This document shows, one piece after another, positions 35,982-47,815 of a DNA stretch of 64,000 nucleotides (positions are counted from its first letter, which is position 1; each line of letters opens with the position of its first letter). The DNA is from Tragulus kanchil. Taxonomy: Eukaryota; Chordata; Mammalia; Artiodactyla; Tragulidae. The stretch spans positions 125,265,123 through 125,329,122 of the forward strand of contig JAIOJX010000004.1 in the NCBI GenBank assembly GCA_022376925.1. The letters run 5' to 3'. The position numbers and the translations under genes are program-made. The notes beneath the pieces are model-generated. The model saw only the letters and a program-made list of their open reading frames with translations. It searched no databases and had not been told where the DNA came from.

Positions 35982-37476
35982 CTGAAAGAAAAGGATAACG
36001 GAGAGGTGACCATCAGAAGAGCTTCTTTGTAATAAACAAGGATTATTTCAGTTGGTAAGCCAGGCTATGCAATTGCAACTGCAACAAATTCTTATAATCA
36101 ATAACTTAACAAAGCTATAAAGCATTTTGCCAGAGATATAGCATTCCTAAGAGCACCCAACAAATAATGTCATTGGTCACAATAGCCAGTGGTTCTTGAC
36201 CATTTACTCTTGGCCTTGCCCATTTTGTATGATATTTAATCCTCCTTAATAAAAGAGATGAGGAGACCAAGGATTAGAAATGTCAGTAAATTCATGCTAG
36301 CTAACAAATTGGCCAAGCCAGGATTTAAGTCCATGTTTGTCTGAATTAAGGCCCATAGAGTAGGCTCTTTCATCAATAAAGTGGAGTTTAAAGTATTGTA
36401 TTAAGAAAGTAACATTGGAAACATTATCGAATTGAGAGAGTAGCATTGAAAATAATCATTACATTTGTAAAATAGATAGCTAGTGGGAATTTGCTGCATG
36501 GCGCAGGGAGTTCAGCTCGGTGCTCTTTGATAACCTAGAGGTAGGGGATGGGGGTGGGGATGGGGGTGGGAGAGAGGCTCAAGAGGAAGGGGACCTATGT
36601 ATACTTACGGCTGATTCACATTGTTGTGTGGCAGAAACCAACACAACATGGTAAAGTAATTATCCTCCAATTAAATATAAAAAAGAAGGTGGGGTTTAAA
36701 CATGGTTTGTTATATGGGTGCATTTTGCCCACTGTTCCTATCACGAGACAGAAAACATACCATAACTTGCCTATACCAGAAGAGTCCTCAGTAACCCGAG
36801 GACAACTAAAACAACCTCTCACATGTAAATATCCAAGTGGCCTCATCTGAACAATGAGTAAATGTCTGGAGGCAGTTACATCAATAAAATCCTTTCCTTT
36901 ATGCTTTCTACAAACTGATAGAAAGCCAACAATTCCAGTTTGGGCAGGAAAACACCTTGGTGCAACTTACAAAAGCATCATTTGCCATGGCCTCAGCTAG
37001 GCCTGATACAGAGTAAACAATATACACCACCTTGCCATTTCCACCTCCCAGCAACTTCATTACAACAGAACCCAGTGGCACATACTTTTGCATCATCAAA
37101 TGAGTTATCAGTTGACTATATCTATAAAGGCCATTTGTCTGTAGGTTATGTGTTTCTGAATGAACAATCCTTCCTTACTTTTGGAAAACTTAAGAGCTTT
37201 AGATGTGACGGGAAAATCTCACGAAGAAGATACAAACTTGTGAAAATGGCAGCAAGGTGAAGTTGCCTGCCGTGTCTGTCCAGCATTGTCTATAGCAAGT
37301 ACTTACCATTTAAGCATTTTTTCTTTACAATGGTCTTATCCTAAATGCAATGTAGTGTCCTGAATTAGATCCTAGACCATGAAAAGGACATCTGTGGCAA
37401 AACTGGTGACGTATAAATGTGCAGGACAGGCTCCCATAGCAAAGAATTACCAGGCCACAAGCTCCAAGGACATCGA

Positions 37477-39726
37477 GATTGAGAAAGACTGATCTAAATG
37501 TATCCAAACTGAAGCTCAGTGATTAAGCCATGTAAATGAGTTCTGCATTCTTTTTAGCAGGTTTTTTTTTATAATCAGTCATAAGAATGGAATTTTAGAT
37601 TTTACATATTTTCTAAAAGTTATTGTAATTCCTTTGTGAAAAAAACACTTGTAGACTTACCTAGACCAAAGACTTCTGCACGTAAAAAGAATGTAGCTTT
37701 GTTATCTTCATGTAAACCTACTCTTAAGGTCCACCTACGGTATGTACCTTTGCTATTTTAAAATCAGGTTATCTTCGTGTCAAGACTAAACATTGCTGGG
37801 GATAGAGCTAAATGAGAGACTAGTGTTTAACAGGTACAGGGATTCAGCTTGGGAAGATGGAGAGTTCTGGAACAGATACCAGTGATGATTGAACAATAAT
37901 TGGAATGTACTTAATTCTACTGAATTGCACATTTTTTAAAATGGTTAAAATGGTAAATTGCATCTATGTTCCCACAATTTAAAAAAATGACTAAATAGTT
38001 ACACAGCAGTGAGTTTAAAACTCTGGAGGAACAAACTTGGAACTTTTTGTTTGTTATAGGTTTGTTTTAAAGGTAGTTATATTTTTGTTACCAACATCTT
38101 CCAAAAACCACACAGGTTTGAAAAACATCCTTAATTAAAACTTTAATAGGATTTCTACTGAGGGGGAGAAAATTCATACCAAACTGTGCTACAAAGTGAC
38201 TGAAAAAACACATTTCAGGACAAAAACAAGTACATAATCTCATCTGGAGGAAAAGAGCAACCTCATCAACTGTACATTGTTCTCTTTAATTTTAGCATTA
38301 TTAGTACAGGTCTATTACTTTTTCCCAAACAAACTCACAGTTATGCTTCAGTGCATGTGGAAAACAAAGCTGAGGTCTCTGCTGTGGTTCCCCGACAGCT
38401 ACGGAGCACATGGAAATGGGCATGGAGGACATCCCATCGCACACGCTGCCCTCCTGCTGTCCTCAGTGGTCTAGTAACACCACAGCCCAGGTCTCCTCTC
38501 AGTCACAGAGCCCTCCAGGCAGTTATGAACATCAAATCTATGCAAAATTATTTCTCATGGACTCAACTATTCATCTTCACCAAAGAATCCAAACTTCGAG
38601 ATTGAAGAAAAAAAACTGATCTAAATGTATCCAAACTGAAGCTCAGTGATTAAGCCATGTAAATGAGTTCTGCATTCTTTTTAGCAGGTTTTTTTTTATA
38701 ATCAGTCATAAGAATGGAATTTTAGATTTTACATATTTTCTAAAAGTTATTGTAATTCCTTTGTGAAAAAAACACTTGTAGACTTACCTAGACCAAAGAC
38801 TTCTGCACGTAAACAGAATGTAGCTTTGTTATCTTCATGTAAACCTACTCTTAAGGTCCACCTACGGTATGTACCTTTGCTATTTTAAAATCAGGTTATC
38901 TTCGTGTCAAGACTAAACATTGCTGGGGATAGAGCTAAATGAGAGACTAGTGTTTAACAGGTACAGGGATTCAGCTTGGGAAGATGGAGAGTTCTGGAAC
39001 AGATACCAGTGATGATTGAACAATAATTGGAATGTACTTAATTCTACTGAATTGCACATTTTTTAAAATGGTTAAAATGGTAAATTGCATCTATGTTCCC
39101 ACAATTTAAAAAAATGACTAAATAGTTACACAGCAGTGAGTTTAAAACTCTGGAGGGGAACAAACTTGGAACTTTTTGTTTGTTATAGGTTTGTTTTAAA
39201 GGTAGTTATATTTTTGTTACCAACATCTTCCAAAAACCACACAGGTTTGAAAAACATCCTTAATTAAAACTTTAATAGGATTTCTACTGAGGGGGAGAAA
39301 ATTCATACCAAACTGTGCTACAAAGTGACTGAAAAAACACATTTCAGGACAAAAACAAGTACATAATCTCATCTGGAGGAAAAGAGCAACCTCATCAACT
39401 GTACATTGTTCTCTTTAATTTTAGCATTATTAGTACAGGTCTATTACTTTTTCCCAAACAAACTCACAGTTATGCTTCAGTGCATGTGGAAAACAAAGCT
39501 GAGGTCTCTGCTGTGGTTCCCCGACAGCTACGGAGCACATGGAAATGGGCATGGAGGACATCCCATCGCACACGCTGCCCTCCTGCTGTCCTCAGTGGTC
39601 TAGTAACACCACAGCCCAGGTCTCCTCTCAGTCACAGAGCCCTCCAGGCAGTTATGAACATCAAATCTATGCAAAATTATTTCTCATGGACTCAACTATT
39701 CATCTTCACCACAGAAGCCAAACTTC
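37477..39726 (+). repeat. 1.1-kb direct duplication D13 (37477-38597 / 38598-39726)
   Basis: The offset is 1127-1129. The join lies at a short shared cgagattga. The content is C7 intron sequence with an L1M 3' end. Confidence 0.95.
37895..37990 (+). mobile_element. L1M 3' end
   Basis: It has tactgaattgcacatttttt, aaatggttaaaatggtaaat and a closing A-rich run. Repeated at 39024-39120 (D13). Confidence 0.75.
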
Positions 39727-39755
39727 AACATTGAATTAAAAATCATATAATCTTG

Positions 39756-40043
39756 GGGCTTCCCTGGTGGTCCATTGGGTAAGGACACCACTTTGCAGTG
39801 CAAGGGGCGCCGGTTTGATTCCTGGCCTGCGAAGATCCCACGTGCCATGGAGCGGCTGGACCGATGTGTCCAACTATCGAGCCGGAGCTCTGGAGCGCAT
39901 GTGCCCAGAGCTGGTGCTCTGCAACAACAGGGGCCACTGCGATGGGAGGCCCACATGGGCCAAAGAACAAAAAGATGGATGAAAATAGATAAATGAAAGA
40001 CCAATAGAAGTGGCCCACCTGCCCTCTTCCCCCCCCCAAAAAA
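39756..40043 (+). mobile_element. Long tRNA-derived SINE
   Basis: It is a full head and body with aaaaatcatataatcttg on both sides (about 39738-39755 and 40044-40061), a target-site duplication. The tail is C-rich and then A-rich. Confidence 0.9.
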
Positions 40044-40231
40044 AAAAATCATATAATCTTGTATGACAGAAACCAGCACAACATTGTTAAAGCAACTATC
40101 CTCCAAATTTTTAAAAAATTGTATAGTGAAGAAAGAAGAATATCATATAAAATAGAATGCAAGTGTGACTTCTTTCTTGTTTTTGTTACGAGCATAAGAT
40201 TTTCCATTTATTAAAAAATGTAAACAAAGAA

Positions 40232-42473
40232 GAAAGAGGAGTTTACTTTAAAAACAAATCCAGCCCATCTTACTGTTGTTGTTCAGTCATTCAGCTGTGG
40301 CCGACTCTTTGCGACCCATGGTTTGCAGTACACCAGGCTTCCCTGTCTTTCAGCATCTCCCAGAGTTTGCTCAAACTCATGTCCATTGACTCAGTGACAC
40401 CATCTAACCATCTCATCCTGCCACCCACTTCTCCTCCTGCCTTCAATCTTTCCCAGCATCAGGGTCTTTTCCAATAAGTCAACTCTTCACAGCAGGTGGC
40501 CAAAGTATTGGAGTTTCAGCATCAGTATCAGTCCTTCCAATGAGTATTCAGGGTTGATTTCCTTTCAGATTGACTGGTTTGATTTCCTTGCAGTCCAAGG
40601 GACTTTCAAGGGTCTTCTCCAACACCTCAGTTCAAAGGCACTCAGCCTTCTTTATAGTCCAACTCTCACATCCATATATGGCTACTGGAAAAATCATAGC
40701 TTTGACTATATGCACCTTTGTCAGTAAATTGATATCCCTGCTTTTTAATACACTGTCTAGGTTTATCATAGGCTTTTCTTCCAAGGAGCAAGAGTCTTTT
40801 TAATTTCATGGCTGCAGTCACAGTCTGCAATGATTTTGGAGCCCAAGAAAATAAAGTCTGTCACTGTAGACATTGTTTACACATCTATTTGCCATGAAGT
40901 GATGGGAACAGATGCCATGATCTTAGTTTTTTGAATGATGAGTTTTAAGCCAGATTTTTCACTCTCCTCTTTCACCTTCATCAAGAGGCTCTTTAATTTC
41001 TGTTCATGTCCTGCCATTAGGATGGTCTCAACTGCATATCTGAGGTTAAAATATTTTTCCCAGAAATATTGATTCCAGCTTGAGCTTCATCCAGCCCAGC
41101 ATTTTGCAATGATGTACTCTCCATATAAGTCAAATAAGAAGGGCAACAATATAGAGTTTTGATGAACTCCTTTCCCAATTATGAACCAGTCCATTGTTCA
41201 TGTCAAGTTCTAACTGTTGCTTCTTGACCTGTATACAAGTTTCTCAGAAGGGAGTTAAGGTGCTCTGATATTCCCATCTCTTTCAGAATTTTCCAGTCCA
41301 ATGGGTGTTGAAAGAGGAGTTTACTTTAAAAACAAATCCAGCCCATCTTACTGTTGTTGTTCAGTCATTCAGCTGTGGCCGACTCTTTGCGACCCATGGT
41401 TTGCAGTACACCAGGCTTCCCTGTCTTTCAGCATCTCCCAGAGTTTGCTCAAACTCATGTCCATTGACTCAGTGACACCATCTAACCATCTCATCCTGCC
41501 ACCCACTTCTCCTCCTGCCTTCAATCTTTCCCAGCATCAGGGTCTTTTCCAATAAGTCAACTCTTCACAGCAGGTGGCCAAAGTATTGGAGTTTCAGCAT
41601 CAGTATCAGTCCTTCCAATGAGTATTCAGGGTTGATTTCCTTTCAGATTGACTGGTTTGATTTCCTTGCAGTCCAAGGGACTTTCAAGGGTCTTCTCCAA
41701 CACCTCAGTTCAAAGGCACTCAGCCTTCTTTATAGTCCAACTCTCACATCCATATATGGCTACTGGAAAAATCATAGCTTTGACTATATGCACCTTTGTC
41801 AGTAAATTGATATCCCTGCTTTTTAATACACTGTCTAGGTTTATCATAGGCTTTTCTTCCAAGGAGCAAGAGTCTTTTTAATTTCATGGCTGCAGTCACA
41901 GTCTGCAATGATTTTGGAGCCCAAGAAAATAAAGTCTGTCACTGTAGACATTGTTTACACATCTATTTGCCATGAAGTGATGGGAACAGATGCCATGATC
42001 TTAGTTTTTTGAATGATGAGTTTTAAGCCAGATTTTTCACTCTCCTCTTTCACCTTCATCAAGAGGCTCTTTAATTTCTGTTCATGTCCTGCCATTAGGA
42101 TGGTCTCAACTGCATATCTGAGGTTAAAATATTTTTCCCAGAAATATTGATTCCAGCTTGAGCTTCATCCAGCCCAGCATTTTGCAATGATGTACTCTCC
42201 ATATAAGTCAAATAAGAAGGGCAACAATATAGAGTTTTGATGAACTCCTTTCCCAATTATGAACCAGTCCATTGTTCATGTCAAGTTCTAACTGTTGCTT
42301 CTTGACCTGTATACAAGTTTCTCAGAAGGGAGTTAAGGTGCTCTGATATTCCCATCTCTTTCAGAATTTTCCAGTTTGTTTTATCCACACATCAAAGCTT
42401 TAGCATAGCTAAGGAAGTAAAAGTAGATGTTTTCTGGAATTCTCTTGCCTTTTCTATGATCCAATGGGTGTTG
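40232..42473 (+). repeat. 1.1-kb direct duplication D14 (40232-41309 / 41310-42473)
   Basis: The copies abut. The last 13 bases of the first copy match 42461-42473 after a deletion of about 85 bases, showing an eroded first-copy tail. Both copies are mostly BovB. Confidence 0.95.
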
Positions 42474-42868
42474 GGAATTTGACCTCTGTCCTTCTACTTT
42501 TTCTTTTTTAATTTTTTTTTTTTTTTTACTGCATCAGGTCTTAGTTTTGGTGCCCAGGCTTTACTCTAGTTGTGTCCTGAAGGCTTAGTTGCCCTGTAGC
42601 ATGAGGGATCTTAGTTCCCTGACCAGGGATGGAACCCCTATGTTAGAAGGCAGATTCCTAACAACTGGACCACCAGGGAAGGCACTCCTGTGTCTTTTCT
42701 AAATCCAGCTTGTACATCTGAGATTTCTCAGTTCATGTATTGTTGAAGCCTAGATTGATGTATTTTGAGTATTACCTTGCTAGTGTGTGAAATGAGTGCA
42801 ACTATGGTGGTAGTTTGAACATTCTTTGGCATTTCCCTACTTTGGGACCAGAATGAAAACTGACCTTT
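40270..42868 (-). mobile_element. BovB LINE, 3' part
   Basis: Minus-strand BovB runs from its 3' end (40270) through the reverse transcriptase region near 42868, judged by ordered words such as ccaaagtattggagtttcag and gagtgcaactatggtggtag. D14 repeats 40232-41309 inside it, so the true length is about 1.1 kb less. A CHR-2-like SINE interrupts it at about 42500-42690. Confidence 0.88.
42500..42690 (-). mobile_element. CHR-2-like SINE in BovB
   Basis: Plus-strand words actgcatcaggtcttagttt, ccctgaccagggatggaacc and actggaccaccagggaagg mark a reversed tRNA-derived SINE. Repeated at 43650-43840. Confidence 0.8.
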
Positions 42869-43190
42869 TCCAGAAGAGAAGGGAATGGCAAACTACTTCA
42901 ACCTTCTTGTCTTGAGGACACTATGAAGAGTATGAAAAGGCAAAAAGATATAACACTGAAAGATGAACTCCCCAGCTCAGGTGTCCACTATGCTACTGGA
43001 GAAGAGCAGAGAAATAGCTCCAGAAGTAATGAAGAGGTTGAGACAAAGCAAAAACAACACCCAGCTTTGGATGTTTCTGGTGGTGAAAGTAAAGTTCAGT
43101 GCTGTAAAAATCAGTACTGCATAGGAAACAGGAGTCTATCTAAAAAGAAGTTGTTTGACTTTCTAAATCTCTTTTTGCCTTAGCTTCTTA
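42869..43190 (+). mobile_element. BovB LINE, 5' part in inverted orientation
   Basis: The plus-strand translation has MKSMKRQKDITLKDELPSSG, then NEEVETKQKQHPALDV and CCKNQYCIGN, matching the start of the BovB open reading frame. It follows directly on the minus-strand part, so the element is inverted at its 5' end. Repeated at 44017-44338. Confidence 0.8.
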
Positions 43191-44465
43191 AAAGACCATC
43201 TTATACAAATGGACATATTTAAAAGAGAAATGGAATCACAGATGTAGAAAACAAAATTATATTTACTGGGAGCGAAGGTGGAGAGGGGTAACCTGGGAGA
43301 TAGGGATGGCCACATCATGGATCCACTGCTGCAAGGGTCCTCTGTTCATGGAACTTTCCCCCAAAAAACAAAAAAAATAGAGTTTTGATGAACTCCTTTC
43401 CCAATTATGAACCAGTCCATTGTTCATGTCAAGTTCTAACTGTTGCTTCTTGACCTGTATACAAGTTTCTCAGAAGGGAGTTAAGGTGCTCTGATATTCC
43501 CATCTCTTTCAGAATTTTCCAGTTTGTTTTATCCACACATCAAAGCTTTAGCATAGCTAAGGAAGTAAAAGTAGATGTTTTCTGGAATTCTCTTGCCTTT
43601 TCTATGATCCAATGGGTGTTGGGAATTTGACCTCTGTCCTTCTACTTTTTCTTTTTTAATTTTTTTTTTTTTTTTACTGCATCAGGTCTTAGTTTTGGTG
43701 CCCAGGCTTTACTCTAGTTGTGTCCTGAAGGCTTAGTTGCCCTGTAGCATGAGGGATCTTAGTTCCCTGACCAGGGATGGAACCCCTATGTTAGAAGGCA
43801 GATTCCTAACAACTGGACCACCAGGGAAGGCACTCCTGTGTCTTTTCTAAATCCAGCTTGTACATCTGAGATTTCTCAGTTCATGTATTGTTGAAGCCTA
43901 GATTGATGTATTTTGAGTATTACCTTGCTAGTGTGTGAAATGAGTGCAACTATGGTGGTAGTTTGAACATTCTTTGGCATTTCCCTACTTTGGGACCAGA
44001 ATGAAAACTGACCTTTTCCAGAAGAGAAGGGAATGGCAAACTACTTCAACCTTCTTGTCTTGAGGACACTATGAAGAGTATGAAAAGGCAAAAAGATATA
44101 ACACTGAAAGATGAACTCCCCAGCTCAGGTGTCCACTATGCTACTGGAGAAGAGCAGAGAAATAGCTCCAGAAGTAATGAAGAGGTTGAGACAAAGCAAA
44201 AACAACACCCAGCTTTGGATGTTTCTGGTGGTGAAAGTAAAGTTCAGTGCTGTAAAAATCAGTACTGCATAGGAAACAGGAGTCTATCTAAAAAGAAGTT
44301 GTTTGACTTTCTAAATCTCTTTTTGCCTTAGCTTCTTAAAAGACCATCTTATACAAATGGACATATTTAAAAGAGAAATGGAATCACAGATGTAGAAAAC
44401 AAAATTATATTTACTGGGAGCGAAGGTGGAGAGGGGTAACCTGGGAGATAGGGATGGCCACATGG

Positions 44466-44596
44466 ACACTGCTCAGTCCCTCAGTCATGGCTGACATTTT
44501 GCAATCCCATGGACTGCAGCCTGCAAGGGTCCTCTGTTCATGGAACTTTCCAGGCAATAATACTGCAGTTGGTTGCCATTACCTTCTCCAGGGGCA
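44466..44596 (-). mobile_element. Bov-A/Bov-tA fragment
   Basis: It has ctcagtccctcagtcatggc, ctgttcatggaactttccag and accttctccaggggc, and then stops without a head. Confidence 0.75.
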
Positions 44597-44715
44597 TATA
44601 TACTACTATATATAAAATAGGTACTAATAAGGGCTTACTGGATAGCATAAAGAACTCCATTCAGTATTCTAAGATGGCCTATATGGGAAAAGAATCTTAT
44701 AAAGAGTGGATATAT

Positions 44716-45033
44716 TGGGCTTCCCGTGGTGGTCCAGTGGGTAAGGACACCGCCTTGCAGTGCAAGGGGCGCCGGTTCGATCCCTGGCCTGGGAAGATCC
44801 CACGTGCCACGGAGTGGCTGGACTGATGTGTCCAATTACCGAGCCGGAGCTCTGGAGCGCGTGCGCTCTGCGACAACAGACGCCACCGCGATGGGAGGCC
44901 CACAGGAGCCAAAGAACAAAGACGGATGAAAATAGAGAAATGAAAGACCAATACAAGTGGCCTGCCCACTCCCCTCCCTCCCCAACCCGACCCCTGCCCA
45001 AAATAAATAAATAAATAAATCTTTAAAAAAAAA
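44716..45033 (+). mobile_element. Long tRNA-derived SINE with target-site duplication
   Basis: aaagagtggatatat lies at 44701-44715 and 45034-45048. The head, ggttcgatccc B box, body, C-rich stretch and (aaat)n tail are complete. A 17-base piece after gcgtgcgc is missing compared with other copies. Confidence 0.92.
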
Positions 45034-45135
45034 AAAGAGTGGATATATGTATATAAATATATAATTGATCCACCTTGTTGTACACCCCAAACTAATATAG
45101 CATCATAAATCAACTATGCTCCAATAAAAACTTTT

Positions 45136-45713
45136 TTTAAATGTAAATGCCATTTTAACTTGCCATGCATGCAAGAGACTAGATATTTACATTTCTACTA
45201 TTAAGAATAATTGTACAAACCACAATACTTTTCCTTCAATAACCTCTGCTTTGCTGTCTTAAATGTAAATGCTTTTAAATATTCAATTTCAATAACACTA
45301 ATAAACTGTAAGAGGCCAAAAAAATGAAATAGGCAGAATTTTATATAAATTATGACCTCAACTCTATATTTCATAAAAGTACAATTTTAAAAAATCAGGA
45401 GAAAACCAGAAATCAGCTTTTAGAAATTCTTTGTTTTCTTGGCATCATACAAATATAAAACTAATCTTGGATATGAAAGATTTAAATTAAAATTTGAGAA
45501 TCACCAGGGCTATTCTTCTCTTTCCTTGAATTCTGCGAGTCTGTGCCATGTGCAGAAAAGCTGCTACCCGCTCTGTGAAGTGACTCTTTCTCATAGGGCA
45601 GTCAGGATGGAGGGAATGACTCCATTATAGCAGTTCAGTGCCTTGAAGAACAATCGCAGGGACTCTCACTTCCTGAGTGCCCATGTCCTTGAACAGGCCC
45701 AGGGGCCACTCAC
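45136..45713. other. C7 intron, no further exon seen
   Basis: Bases 45060-45135 resemble an L1 3' end. The remainder is unassigned A/T-rich sequence. Confidence 0.5.
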
Positions 45714-45905
45714 CTTTCTGCACACACTGGACATTCTTCATCTCAGGGCTCCACTTAAGGCTGGAACCACAGAAAAATGTCGAAGGGCCTTCTAAGGATT
45801 TGCCACCTGAACAGGAAATTGTCAGCTTCTCACCAACAGTATAGAAAGGTTTGTGGGGGTGACTCTGTATGCCATCCACCAGGGCAGGCAGAATACAAGC
45901 AATTT
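45714..45905 (-). pseudogene. C7: C7-like exon: sushi domain 2 (left copy)
   Basis: The 192-bp exon is open, with acceptor CGCTTTAG and donor GTGAGT, phase 1 to phase 1. It reads [20 protein letters not shown], then [14 protein letters not shown] and [18 protein letters not shown]. The four sushi cysteines and the late tryptophan are present, and identity to remembered human C7 is high. Nothing in this exon is broken. A near-identical copy lies 1072 bases to the right. Confidence 0.92.
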
Positions 45906-46174
45906 CTAAAGCGGAAAAAGAACAGAACACAAGGGTCATTGCTTTCCTAAACCATCTTTAAAAAAAAATGATGGCTTTGAATGAGGCCCATATACACTTG
46001 TTCTTTTTCAAAGTAGAGGACAAGGTGGAAGAGGTGAGTTCACTCTTAGGATGCCCTGAAAGACATGTGCCATGGTGTCTGAAATATAATGACATGAATG
46101 ACTGAAAACCAAAACAGTTCCTACCCTCTCACCCCTGCCCTCAAAGTCATGTGACAACTTAAAATGAATAAGCA

Positions 46175-46513
46175 TGGGCTTCCCCTGGTGGTCCAGTGGA
46201 TAAGGACACCGCCTTGCAGTGCAAGGGGCACCCGGGTTTGATCCTTGGCCTGGGAAGATCCCACGCGCCGCGGAGTGGCTGGACTGATGTGTCCAATCAC
46301 CTAGCCGGAGCTCTGGAGTGCATGCGCCCAGAGCTCGTGCTCTGCGACAATAGACGCCACCGCGATGGGAGGCCCGCAGGAGCCAAAGAACAAAGACGGA
46401 TGAAAATGGAGAAATGAAAGACCAATGGAAGTGGCCCACCGGCTCCCCTCCCTCCCCAACCCAACCCCCCCCCAAAAAAAAAAAATAAAACTTAAAATAA
46501 AATAAAATAAAAT
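46175..46513 (+). mobile_element. Long tRNA-derived SINE
   Basis: aaaatgaataag flanks it at 46161-46172 and 46514-46525. It carries caagacgga-like and gaccaatggaagtggccc words. The copy at 47248-47586 (D16) differs by small indels, mostly in C and A runs. Confidence 0.9.
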
Positions 46514-46785
46514 AAAATGAATAAGTTTAATTATAAAAAGTTTTTCCAGAGTTTTCAGAAAAACCTACTGAAATTTTAAATAATCACCAATTCATCAAAG
46601 GAATTTCGTTCTCATCTTCCCCTTTTTTCCTTGAATTCTGAGGATGTGAAAACTCTACCTTCTCCATAGGGCAGTCAGGATGGAGGAATGACTCCATTAT
46701 AGCAGTTCAGTGCCTTGAAGAACAATCGCAGGGACTCTCACTTCCTGAGTGCCCATGTCCTTGAACAGGCCCAGGGGCCACTCAC

Positions 46786-46977
46786 CTTTCTGCACACACT
46801 GGACATTCTTCATCTCAGGGCTCCACTTAAGGCTGGAACCACAGAAAAATGTCGAAGGGCCTTCTAAGGATTTGCCACCTGAACAGGAAATTGTCAGCTT
46901 CTCACCAACAGTATAGAAAGGTTTGTGGGGGTGACTCTGTATGCCATCCACCAGGGCAGGCAGAATACAAGCAATTT
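46786..46977 (-). pseudogene. C7-like exon: sushi domain 2 (right copy)
   Basis: This copy has the same 192 bases and splice sites as 45714-45905. Taken literally, the two copies would splice in frame and give two identical sushi domains. Human C7 has one such domain, and the flanking intron is duplicated too, so I treat this as a product of the 1.1-kb duplication. Confidence 0.9.
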
Positions 46978-47815
46978 CTAAAGCGGAAAAAGAACAGAAC
47001 ACAAGGGTCATTGCTTTCCTAAACCATCTTTAAAAAAAAAATGATGGCTTTGAATGAGGCCCATATACACTTGTTCTTTTTCAAAGTAGAGGACAAGGTG
47101 GAAGAGGTGAGTTCACTCTTAGGATGCCCTGAAAGACATGTGCCATGGTGTCTGAAATATAATGACATGAATGACTGAAAACCAAAACAGTTCCTACCCT
47201 CTCACCCCTGCCCTCAAAGTCATGTGACAACTTAAAATGAATAAGCATGGGCTTCCCCTGGTGGTCCAGTGGATAAGGACACCGCCTTGCAGTGCAAGGG
47301 GCACCGGTTCGATCCTTGGCCTGGGAAGATCCCACGCGCCGCGGAGTGGCTGGACTGATGTGTCCAATCACCTAGCCGGAGCTCTGGAGTGCATGCGCCC
47401 AGAGCTCGTGCTCTGCGACAATAGACGCCACCGCGATGGGAGGCCCGCAGGAGCCAAAGAACAAAGACGGATGAAAATGGAGAAATGAAAGACCAATGGA
47501 AGTGGCCCACCGGCTCCCCTCCCTCCCCAACCCAACCCCCGCCCAAAATAAATAAATAAATCTTAAAATAAAATAAAATAAAATAAAATGAATAAGTATT
47601 ATAAAGTCCCAGAGTCCAGGCCACTGTCAAAACCAGATTCTTCACATCTGCCACTTATTTCTCATCTGGTGAAGTCCCACCAGAATTTTCCCATTGCTTA
47701 TATCTCATCAGATATTCTACTATCTGAAATTTTCAAATAATCACCTTTAACCTTGCAATCATAAAAGTGGTAAATCTTTCTTGGTTTCTCATCTTCCTCT
47801 TCTCTTATTCCATGA

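Larger units (their letters stand above)
34801..37037 (+). repeat. 1.1-kb direct duplication D12 (34801-35918 / 35919-37037)
   Basis: The copies abut exactly, with an offset of 1118. The junction cuts the C7 linker exon in the right copy. Both copies contain the L1 3' end with its G-rich run. Confidence 0.96.
42229..44552 (+). repeat. 1.15-kb direct duplication D15 (42229-43376 / 43378-44552)
   Basis: The offset is 1148-1149. The tail of the first copy (43315-43376) matches 44460-44552 with about 50 bases missing, and then runs of C and A replace the normal sequence. Confidence 0.95.
45480..47815 (+). repeat. 1.1-kb direct duplication D16 (about 45480-46620 / 46625-47815)
   Basis: The offset is 1072. 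It doubles the C7 sushi 2 exon and a SINE. The tail of the first copy (46520-46620) is a heavily gapped version of 47588-47815, and the head of the second copy (46625-46668) is a gapped version of 45525-45594. Confidence 0.94.
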
